Source: Anastrepha obliqua
Lineage: Eukaryota; Arthropoda; Insecta; Diptera; Tephritidae
NCBI RefSeq assembly: GCF_027943255.1
Contig: NC_072896.1
Coordinates: 33,320,501-33,384,500 of the forward strand
DNA length: 64,000 nt
Reading direction: 5' to 3'
The position numbers were made by a program, and so were the translations under genes. Position 1 is the stretch's first letter. Every line of letters begins with the position of its first letter. This document shows, piece after piece, positions 12,901-24,900 of the stretch. The notes below the pieces were generated by a model. It was not told the DNA's origin, made no database searches, and saw only the letters and a list, made by a program, of their open reading frames with translations.

Positions 12901-15900
12901 ATATATATATATATGTGTGTATATATTTATGTGTATATGTAAATATGTATGTATATATGTATGTGTATGCACTCGTAGATACATACGTATGCCATGCCAA
13001 CGCTGTGAGCTTGAATATATTTATGCATGTATTTCGAACTGGTTGGAATGCATTTTGGAAAAATAAATAAATTACTGCAAAAAAGATTGTGAGAAATTCG
13101 AAGCTTCAACGGACAATATAAAATAATATACATTTGAGATTATTTATTTTTTGATTGTTATTTGCCAGCTCTAAATGAATGGTTTCTATCAAAAAATTTC
13201 CCGCTTTCTCATTCTCAGACATTGTTGCGGTCATAGCCAATGCCACTGGCATTCCACATATAGAATTTGATTGGAAATTTCAATCCACATTTCAAGAGCG
13301 CGTCAATAATCGAATGACTGTCAATGTGGCGCCTTCGATAGCGATGATCTCAAAGGCTTACTTCAGCATTATTAAGTCTGTTTACGAATGGGAACAATTT
13401 ACGATTGTCTACGAGACCCAAGAGGGTGGGTTGGAAATTGTGTTATAGAATAATTTTTTTTTTCTTATTTATTTATTATTTTTATTATTGATTTAATTAT
13501 TTTGTTTAATGTTGTGCTATTTCATTTATGTTTTAATAAAATTTTATTTCATTTTATAATACTTTATTGTTTAATTTACTTTTTTCTATTTTTTCTGTTA
13601 TTTAATTTGGTTTAATATTGTTTTATTAACTATTATTTTCTTTTAATGCGTAAGTTAATTAAAATAAATTTTATATTATTCTTTTGAACCTTTTTTAATT
13701 TTATTTAATTTTAAATTATTTAATTTCATTACTTTTGAAAGATATTTAATTTTATTATGTTTTATTTCAATAATTTAAAATTTTTTTTTAATGAATTTAT
13801 TTGTTTTTATGTTTTTATTTAAATTTTTTTCCGTTTTTTTAATTTTTTCTTTTATTTGTTATTTTATTTCAGTTCTTATTCTTTCATACTTTATTTAAAA
13901 AAAAAAATTTAATAATTAAATAAGTTTTTTCATTCAATTTGAATTCATATTTTTTTACTTTATATGATATTTTCTTTTAATTAATTAATTAAGATAGTTT
14001 AAGTTAATTTAAATAAATTTATTTAAGTTTAAATAAATTTTATATTATTCTTTTGAACTTTTTTTAATTTAATTTAATTTAAATCTATTTGATTATTTTT
14101 GAAAGATATTTAATTTTATTTTTAATTTTTTTCAATAATTTTTAATCTTTTTTTTAATTTATTTATTTTTTTACATGTTTCTATTTAAATTTTTTCAGTT
14201 TTTTTTAATTTTTTCGTTTCTATGTTATTTTATTGCAGCATTAATTTTTATTATGCTGTACTTTATTTTGTTTTATTTTTTTTTTTAAACTAATTTTTTT
14301 TCCTTCAATTTGGTTTAATATTATTTTATTTTATATGCTACTTTTTTATTACTTCAGTTTATTTAAATAAGTTTTATGATATATTTTCAACTTTTTTTAA
14401 TTGAATTCGATTTTAATTAATTTTTTTTCATTATTGATATTTAATTTTATGTTGTTTTACTTCAATAATTTTTAGTAATATTATAAATTCATTTAATTTT
14501 TTGTATGTTTTTATTTATATAGTTTATATATTTGATTATATATATTATTTTCGTTTTTATGCTATTTTATTGCAGTTTTTATTTTTATTATACCTTATTT
14601 TGTTTAATATTTTTAATTAATTAATTAATTTCATTTTTATTCAATTCGAATTAATATAATTTTGTTTTATTTTTTCTGTTGTTATTGAAGTCGATCTAAA
14701 TTAATTTTATTTTATAGAATTTTTTAAATTTATTTAATTGAATCTATTTCATTTTAACTAAGTAATTATTTAAATTTTTAAATTTTATAAATATTCTTTT
14801 TTTTTATTTATATAATGGGTATGGGAATAAGTTTCCACTCTCGTAAAAGAGGTGTCGCTGCTGATACTATTTTTGTGTTCGATCTAATGATACTCGTATA
14901 CTAGTGATTTGAAAGTGTATATGTGAGGTCTCGATCGCAGTAGTTCACATTCGTTTGAAGCGTAAAGATCCTTTTTTATCTGACGTCAAAAATGTCTACG
15001 TTTGTCCCGAAAAAACAGCATTTGCGGGAAGTCATGTTTCATTATTACCTTTTAAAGAAAAGAGCAGCTGAAACGTGTCGTATATTATTCAATATTTACG
15101 GTAATCATGTTCCATCAAATACAACTTGTAAAGATTGGTTTCGACGCTTCCAAAGGGGCGATTTCGACGTGAGTGATAAAGATCGAACGAGCGAAAAAAT
15201 TCGAAGATACCAAAACACAACAATTATTGGATAAAGATGCATGTCGACCCCTGGATGATACGTCTAAAAAGTTGGATGTTGACAGAGCAACCGTCGGTAA
15301 ACGTAGCAATGGGAATGGTCCAGAAACTGGGTGCCACATCATTTAAAGGAGAGGGATATCGAGAGACAGGAATAGAAAATGTGACGGGAATAGAAAATGC
15401 TTTCTGCATTGCTTTGCCACTGGCGATGAAAAATGGATCTATTACGATAACCCTAAGCGTCGAAAATGTTGAAGCCTGCCAGTTGAATCAGGTCCATCGA
15501 CAGCGAAAAAAATATTCATGCTTCAAAGGTTATGTTGTGCATCTGGTGGGATCAGAAGGCACTCCTTAAACTATCTGAAACCATCACTGGCGATCGCGAC
15601 CGACTACCGACTGCAGCTAATGCGTTTGAATGGAGCTCTCAAAGAAAAGCAGCCGAAAGGGACGGTAGACATGACAAACTGATTTTGCTGCATAACAACG
15701 CCAGGCGTCACACGTTGCTAAATCGGTGCAGAAATATTTAGAGGGACTGAATTGGGATATCTTGCCCTGCTCGCCGTATTCCCCAGGCATTGCACCTTCG
15801 GATTACCATCTGCTCCGATCAATGCAGTTAGCCCTTATTAGAGAGCGGTTCACTTCTTACGAGAGCATCGCAAACTGATCAAGTCAAAAGAACTCGAATT

Positions 15901-18900
15901 TTTCGTCAGAGGAATCCGATTGCTGCCGGAAAAATGCAGTAAAGTTGTAGCTTCTAGTGGCACATACTTCATATAATATTATTTATTATTTAATTGTTTA
16001 AATCATTTGTAACTTTGGCTAAGAAAGAACGGAAACTTATTCCTATCCTCTTCTTTATATAATATATAAAAAATTAATGTTTGTCTGTATGTCATCGATG
16101 AACTCAACAACTACTTGACCGATTATTATAAAAATTGGTATACTATATATATGTATTTTTCCACGGAGAAGGTTTGTAGAATATGCTCATTGATGCCACT
16201 CGCCACCAGGTGGCGCTGCAGAGTAGCAAGTTCTGCCCCGTTCAACCGATTGTCATAAAAATTAGTATGACTATGTATTTTTACACAAAGGAAACGAATA
16301 TGACATGTTCATAGATGTAACTCGCCTAGAATGAATTGAATATTTGTGTACTGATTTTTCTTTACATTTATTTTTCTTAACTTTATTTTAGTTGTTGGTG
16401 TAGCAACGCGCGCCGGGTACAGCTAGTACCCAATATTTTTTAATTTTTATTTTACCTCATTTATTTTTTGTTATTATTATTCATATTTTTTGTATGTTTT
16501 GTTTTATTTTTTATGCTTTTTTTGTTATTTTGCTGTATTTAATTTTTTTGTTTAATTTATTTTTGATGCAATATTTTGTGAATTTATTTATTTTCATTTT
16601 ATTTTACTTGACTGAGTTTTCATTTAATTTTTGTTTGTTGGTACTGCCTTTATATATTTCGTTTTGTTTTTTGTTTTTATATTCTTTTCCTGTATTTTAT
16701 GTTTCATTAATTCATTTTTTTTATTTCATTTAGCTTACTCCAATTTAATTTGGTTTTATTTTATTTGATGCTTTTTTTATTTTATAAGAATTTTAATTAA
16801 AATTAATTTTACTTTTATAATTTTGAATTTTTTGTTTAAATTAGTTTGATGTTTATTTGTTTATCTTAAATTATTTTATTGGTTTTTAATTTATTTTAAT
16901 TTAGTTGATTTAGTTTTTCTTTTGTAGGTACCGCCTTTATATATTTCGCTTATTTTATTTTTTATTAATGAATTTGTTTTTATTTCATATACCAGTTATA
17001 AACCTATGAAATGAGACTTTCAGCTATTAGTCCATAGATGTCGCTAGGAGTATTTTTAAACCTTCCCAAATGTCTTGTTTTTTTCGTCAGTCATCTATCA
17101 ACAATATTCAGTTCATTGTTTGTTACATTTCATACAACAATGCATTTGTGTCGCTCTTAAAAATGTCGAAAATTGAAGAAAAACGCTTCTCAAGCTCATC
17201 AAATGCTTATAGAAGCTTATGGTGGATATTCTCTAAGCAGAGCACAGTGCTTCTGGTGGTTTGAAAAATTCCGAAGTGGTGATTTTAGCGTGGAGAACGA
17301 GGACCGTGGTTGGCCACCGAAAAAGTTTGAGGACGTCGAATTGGAAGCATTGTTGGATGAAGATGATAGTCAAACGCATCATCGAACAAGAGGGTCCCGG
17401 GAATTCGTGGAGTCATACGATTGGGAACCGCTGGTGCATGCGGCTTACTCACCAGACTTGGCGCCTTCCGATTATCATTTGTTTGCATCGATGGGCCACG
17501 CACTTACCGAGCAGAGCTTCAATTCTCACGAAGAAGCCAAAAAATGGCTCGATGATTGGTTTGCGGCCAAAGACGGCCAATTTTTTTGGCGCGGCATCCA
17601 CAAATTGCCTGAGAGATGGGAAAAATGTGTCGCTAGCGATGGCTATTATTTTGAAGATTAAATTTGTAACCATTTTTTGTTAATAAACGTTTGAAATTGA
17701 AAAAAGTCTCATTTCTTAGGTATCTACCTTATTTTACAAGAATTTTAATTAAAATTAGTTTTATTTTTGAAATTTTTAATTTTAATTGTTTTCGTTTTAT
17801 TTGATTTTTTGTTTAAATTAGTTTGATGTTTATTTGTGTATCATCATTTATTTAATTTTTGTTATTGTATTTTACTTGATTTTGTTTTTATTTTTAAGAA
17901 TTTTAATTAATTTTAATTTGTTTAATTTTTTATTTTATTTTATTTTATTTAGTTTTTATTTATAAGAATTTTAATAAAATTTAATTTTATTTTTAAAATT
18001 TTTAATTTTATTTGTTTTTCTTTTACTTATTTTTTTTTGTTTAAATTAGTTAGAAGTTCATTTTTTTATCTAAAGTTATTTTGTTCTTTTTTATTTTATT
18101 GTGTTTTGTTTTATTTATTTTTTTTAAACTACATACTTTAACAACTCGTTTTTAATGTTTTTATTTAAATAATTTTTGCTTAATTAAATTGTTTTTTACT
18201 TTTATTTTATTTATTGTTGTTTGTTTTGATTTATTTGATTTTTTTTAAATTTAATTTAATTTTTTTTAACTTGAATTTGTTTTTTTTTTTGGGTTTGTTG
18301 TTTTCATTATTTTGGTATATTTAATTTATTTCCTATATTAATTTAATTCCTTTTTTTTATTACAAAATTTATTTTAATTTAATTAAATTTTCTTAAATAT
18401 AATTTATTTTTATTATATATTAATTTGTTTTATTTTATTTTATGATATTTTAGAAATAATTTTTATTGCTTATTTCTTCATTTAATATGTTTTCATTAAT
18501 ATTTATATTAAATCGGTTTAATTTTATTATGTGTTTCTCTGTTTTATTTTGCTTTGTAATATTTTAATTTTTTATTGCTTATTTTTTTATTGTTAATTTT
18601 TTATGTAATGTTTTTATTCTAATGTTTTTTATTAATATTTATTACTAAATTAATTTATAATATATTATTTTATATTTCCATTTCCTCTCCCTTTTCCACT
18701 TTCTCATTTCCCATTTCCAGGTCTCGCACGCTTACAAGACCTTTTGAATATTCAATCCATGAATAATGATCTTGTCAAGTTGCGCTACATCGGTGATTAT
18801 AAACACGATTTGCGTGTACTTTGGAAGGAGGTAAGGGAGACCTTGCATGAAAATAGAATTATTCTGGACTGTTCTGAGGACTCGTTGCAAATTTTGTTGC

Positions 18901-21900
18901 AAACTTCGATGCCTTTTAAGTTGCTGGGCTCTTTTCGGGTAGGTTGCCTACTATATCAATGTTTTCATTTCAATCATATTCATTTCTAGTATTGGTTCCT
19001 GTCTCATTTGAATACCCACAACTCGCCCTTGAGAAATTTGTACAATGCGGACTATAAAGCCAATATAACTTCTGTGCGGCTAAAATTGGTCGATGAGAAT
19101 CCTTATGGGCGCAAAAAGACCCGAATACGGCCAATTGATGTGAGTAGAGTCAAAGAAATTGGGAAGACAGCTCACTTTAGAAGACTCATCTACATTTTTG
19201 ATATATATGAACTTTTTTTAATAAACATAAAATGGTTTCCTTTAATATCAAAAGGAGATATTTGCCAGTCAGGATTTCTTGCCAATTCTGATGTACGATG
19301 CTGTTGTCTTATTTGCTAATGCCGCAAGAAATGTAATTATATCGTTGAGAACGTTTAAGGAACCATCAAACAGATGCGAACTTGGTTACCATGGCGGCAT
19401 TAGTAGCCGTCCTTGGTATGTGGGACGTCAAATCGTGCGCGAAATGAAGACGGTGCGTATGCATTATCGATGTACTACTCTAAAATCTATTTTATTTGTA
19501 TACAACGCTACATAATTTTTCGCCAAAGATCTCTGAAGATGATGTGGAGCCGCCCTTCAAAACGGAAAATCTGAAAATCGACGAAAATGGTGAACGCAGC
19601 GATTTTAGTTTGGAGATTTACAAGCCAACCACAAATGAAATTTTATCTATCTTTAAATCGGATGGCACTGTGGCACCGCCAAGTTCAATCTATGCGACGA
19701 CGAGCAGCGCTTCGACCACCCCCGATTTTTCGTTGGAAAAGAAATTCTTTGTAGTGGCCACACGCTTTGAAGAACCTTATTTCATGTTGAAGTGAGTAGT
19801 GAGTGGCCAGTTGCCTGTGGTGCTGTTAAATTAAGATTACCGTTCGATTGATGTCAGTTACTTCGCAGAGAGGATCATGAAAATTTGCGTGGCATGGAGA
19901 AGTATGAAGGCTATGCGGTGGATCTGATAGGGAAATTGTCAGAGATAATGGATTTCAAATATGATTTTTTAATTGAGCGTGGCACTGGCAAACCCAATCC
20001 GGAGACTGGCGAATGGGATGGCATTATCAGACGGCTAATTGATCACGTGAGTGCTGGAGATGGTTTAATTTTGATGTATTACGTTGGGGAACAAGTACGT
20101 AGCGTTTTTACCAAAGACTTTTATTTAAAGAAAAAACAATAATTATATAAATAAGTTAATCAATTATATATTTGTCGTTGCTGTTTACAACCTCTTCCCA
20201 CCTTCCGACCAATTTGTTGATGGCGTTCCGCCAAAAATCGCCTGGTCGGGTGTCAAAGAAGTTGTTGAGCCAGTTTTTAAGCACCTCTTTGTTATCGAAG
20301 GTAACGCCCTTCGCCCTTCATATGGTTTAACAAGGGGCGGGAAATATGGTAATCGATCGGCGCAAGGTCCGGAGAATACGGCAGATACTGAAGAACCTCC
20401 CATTCGAGCTCTTGGAGTGCAGCTTTGATGACATGGTTTGTCCATGTCGATCAGCTCTTTTCAGTCGTATAGCCTCATTCACGCAGTGTAGTTGGCAATG
20501 TAGAGCTCCTTCTCGTTCGTGACATTCATTTTGAGCATTTCCCAGTGCACCAATCTCTCCCAGTCCCACCAAACACATATCCTGATCTTCTTTGGATGAA
20601 GATTGGGCTTGAATCTCGGCTTTGGCGTACCTCCTGGTATTATTTTTTTTCGTTGAGCTCGTGGTATCCAGGCTCCCAATATTTCGGTAAATTCCATTGA
20701 ATAAAGGTTATTGAAAATCGTGTTATGATCGCAGTTCATTTTTTTCGTCAATTCACGACTGGTTTGGCGACAGTTTTTCTTCAAAAGTGACTTGAGACGT
20801 TCTTTATCGAATTCAGAAGACCTCCCGCTGTCGGACGTGTCATTGATGTCGAAGGCGGTTTGAACTTTTCAAACCATTTCCATGCTGTAGACTCGCCTAT
20901 GACACCTTCTCTATACGCATTGCAAATGTGCCGGGCTGCTTCGGCAGCTTTTTGACCTCCATGAAAAGAAAAGAGGCGCAGGTGTCGAAAAGGTTGATTT
21001 TTGCCTTCTGCGTATTCCATTTCTAAGCCTCAAAATTAGTAAAAAATTAAATAAATCAAAAATACAATTAACATAGTTTTGTAGAGCAGAAATAGTTCTA
21101 TCGAATGAATACTTACCCTTGGCCAAACAGCAAACAAATCGTTGTAAAATATAATAAAAGGAAACATAAAAACGCTATGAACTTATTCCCCAACCCAATA
21201 CATCCAACTTAAGCGAGTAATAACAACTAAACTTTGAATTCTAGCAAGCCCAAATTGGTATATGCGACATAACCATTACCCAGGCGCGTCGTCAAGTTGT
21301 TGATTTTACAGTGCCTTTCATGCAACTCGGTATTAGTATACTGTTTTACAGAAGAGCACCGGCACCGAAGAATGTTTATGCTTTCTTGGATCCATTTGCC
21401 GAAGAGGTGTGGTACAATATGATGCTGACACAATTGGTGATGACGTTGCTGTTTGTATTATTGGCGCGGTGAGTTACAATCTTAGTTTAGTGTTTAGTTC
21501 CTGAGTTGTGATGTTGCGGGAGACGTGAGTGGAAAGAACCAAGGCCCATCTGTCAAGGTCGTTAATGTCAATAATCCAAATTTGCTTTCAGTTGTGATGT
21601 CAAAATATGACATTTCTAAGGCAAGTTGACATTACGTTCACCAAGGCGCTAAAAATAACAAAAAGTTACCCGACAAGTAATGCAACCTTGATAGACTCGC
21701 CTTTGAAAGAACCAGGAGGACTCCCTCAGTCTTCTCAGCTGATGTATTGCCGCTTCTCTTATTTTTTGGTTTGTGCGAGAAACAGTGAGATTAACAGGGG
21801 CGTGTACGATGCGGTACCGCTACTCAGCTCTCAGTGAATTTGGCAGAATCAGCTGTTCTGATTCCCGACAAATTAGTTGTCGCAAATGCGATTTTTGTTT

Positions 21901-24900
21901 ACATTTTTTATTTAACTTTTTTATTTCTATGCTCTTTTGTGTTTGAATTAACATAACCTATATTTTCACTTTTTATTTACAAAAGCTCACTATTTCGTGA
22001 TTTTCTTCTTAGTTCTCTCACGCACTTCATCTCCAATTACGTCACGACAAATTTGTGCTCATTTTTCCACTTCAATCTACAATCAACGGTTCTTCGAATA
22101 TTACTACAGTGACCGCAGGAAAATGGGGTCCCGGAAAGGGTGTACTGCAGAGTAAAGGGTCTTTGATTTATATATTATTGTACAAAGGGTGTTTAATTTA
22201 GAGGTATCGGATTTTAAAATGAAATAAAGCAACGAAAATTTAAATTGATTGAGCAAACTTTGTTAATTTTGTGTAGAAGCATTCTTGACATTTATTGGCC
22301 TCAACTGTGCCGTAATTCGGCTATCCATAAACACCAATTTTGAATGACTCGCTGGAGGACTTCGTTAGGTATCTCGTGAACAACTTTAGTAATGTTGGCT
22401 TCGAATGCCTCAATTGAAGTTGGTTTACACAAATCATTAGGACACATGATGCCACACACCAAGATCGATGATGCCACACGATCTTGGTGGCCAATCCACT
22501 GTTTGAGACGTGATATAAATCACCTACCGAAACGACGGCACAGTAAATCCATTGTTTCACGGGCTGCATGGCTGTATGACAAGTAAAGCCGTTTTGTTGG
22601 AACCAAATGTTGTGGAGATCACGGGCCTCAATTCCCGGCATCAAAAAGTCGTTTATCATGGCACCATAGTGTTCACCATTCACTGTTACATTGGCGCCAG
22701 CCTCGTCTTTGAAGAAATATGGGCCGATGATTCCTCCAACCCATAGGCCGCACCAAACGTTTGTTTTCAATGGATACAATGGCTGTGCTCTTTCAAAAAA
22801 CCCTATTGGAAAAAGTGCAATCTGTTCAGCCCTTATATAAAGAAAGGCAAATCGATTTTTATCAGAAACTGTGCTCATGCAGAAATACAATCAAGTGCCT
22901 GCCCGTCGAGGAGCGGTCTCTATTAACAGAACTGGGACCGTGGCCGCCAGAATGATAGAATTGGGCTTAAATATTTTATCACTCAGAGGAACACTGATTT
23001 CCACAGTGCTGAGATCTTCCAACTCATTCAAGAATTGTCTACCTAGGGAGCTTCTGTAGTAGTCTGTATATCTTGCCATTAGACAGAGTCCCATTAAAAT
23101 TAAAACTCAACTCGATGTCGCAATATTCTGGAACCCATTACATTCGTTAAGAGATGCCTGAAATTTCATAGGTACCATTTGGGTTGTCGATTGCTTTGTG
23201 AGGAATCTATAGCCATATGGCTGTCAGATCAAACGTAAAAATCGTATCCAGGTTTGGCTCACATTGCGCTATTGCCATGGCCTGAATTATTACCAGCTCT
23301 AGATGAAAAGTACTACAATAGTCGGCGAACCGAAAGCTAAAAAAGATGCAAGATGCTCGGAACGTAAAGCAACGCTCACGTAGCCCTTGAGCTTTAAGTC
23401 ACCTGTGTATACATGAATGGACTCGCTATGTCTCACGACATTTTGTTTCTAAGTTTTTCCGTCGAAAGTAGGAGAGAAGAGGCTTTGTTTGTGTTTTCGT
23501 TGGGGAGAGTTTTACATGGCGGCTCTCAAATTCAGCGCTCAATCAGCTATCCTGTGAAGTTTCGCCTTCTCACATTCTTTCGAACGGGACAACATCCGAT
23601 GAAGCGACGCTTGGAGTGTTCGAGAGAAAGATTCTGCGTAAGATTTTTGGACCTTTGCACGTTGGCAACGGCGAATATCGCAGACGATGGAACGATGAGC
23701 TGTATGAGCTTTACGACGACATAGACATAGCGCAGCGAATAAAGATCCAGCGGCTTCGTTGGCTGGGTCATGTCGTCCGAATGGATACAAACGCTCCGGC
23801 TTTGAAAGTATTCGATGCGGTACCAGCTGGTGGTAGTAGAGGAAGAGGAAGGCCTCCTCTGCGTTGGAAAGATCAGGTGGAGAAGGACTTGGCTTCACTT
23901 GGTGTGTCCAACTGGCGCCGGTTAGCACGAGAAAGAAATTACTGGCGCGCTTTGTTAAGCTCGGCCAAAATCGCGTAAGCGGTTATCGCGCCAATTAAGA
24001 AGAAGGAGACTTTCCCCACTTGCGTGGACTTCTACATATGGAATCATCCTTCTTTTTTACGTTGACGACGGCGAATATCGAAGGCGATAGAACGATACGC
24101 TTTATGAGCTTTACGACGACATAGACATAGTGCAGCGAGTAAAGACCCAGCAGTTTCGTTGTCTGGATCATGTCATCCGAATAGGTAAAAACGCTCCGGC
24201 TCTGAAAGTATTCGATACCAGCTGGTGGTAATAGAGGAAGAGCAAGGCCTTCTCTGCGTTGGAAAGATCAGGAAGAGAAGGTCATGGTTTTACTTGGTGT
24301 GAAAAATTCACTGAGAGCATGATAGCGGTTCCTGAATATGGGCACCTCTGTATTCTTTATTTAATTTTATTTATTTAGTAAGTGATTCATTTCTAACACG
24401 GCATCTTATAATTCCACAGATTTTCACAACACGAGTGGATGAATCCTAATCCAGCTGATTCCGATCCGGTAGAGCTTGAAAATATATGGAATAATTCGAA
24501 TTCATTTTGGCTGATGATTGGCTCTATTATGCAACAAGGTTGCGATATACTACCAAAGTAACTCGATTTCAGTTATATTAAAAAAAAAACCTAATAATTT
24601 TCCTCCTAACAGAGGCCCTCCGATGCGTATTCTCAGCGGTATGTGGTGGTTCTTTACCTTGATGATGGTCAATGCGTATATTGCCAATTTGGCGGCTTCG
24701 CTAACGAACAACAAACTACAAAGCGAGTTCAATAGCCTCGAAAGTCTTGTCGATCAGAATAAGGTTAAGTATGGCACATTGGCTGGTGGCAGCACTTCAG
24801 TCTTCTTTTCCGAATCGAATGAGACGGATTATAAGAAGGCCTGGAATCAAATGATAAGTTTTACCCCATCCGCTTTCACATCCAGCAATAAAGAGGGTGT

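Noticed and set aside
12719..13133. Open frames around receptor A exon 3
   Set aside because: Only 12741-12803 is coding; the rest is intron and TA/TG repeats.
16494..16733. Open frame of 79 residues, Phe/Leu-rich
   Set aside because: Translation of the T-rich intron; no domain and no start context.
18826..18836. Possible splice donor (GAG-GTAAGG) inside receptor A exon 5
   Set aside because: Splicing there would remove the conserved ILDCSEDSL block and break the phase; reading through matches receptor B.
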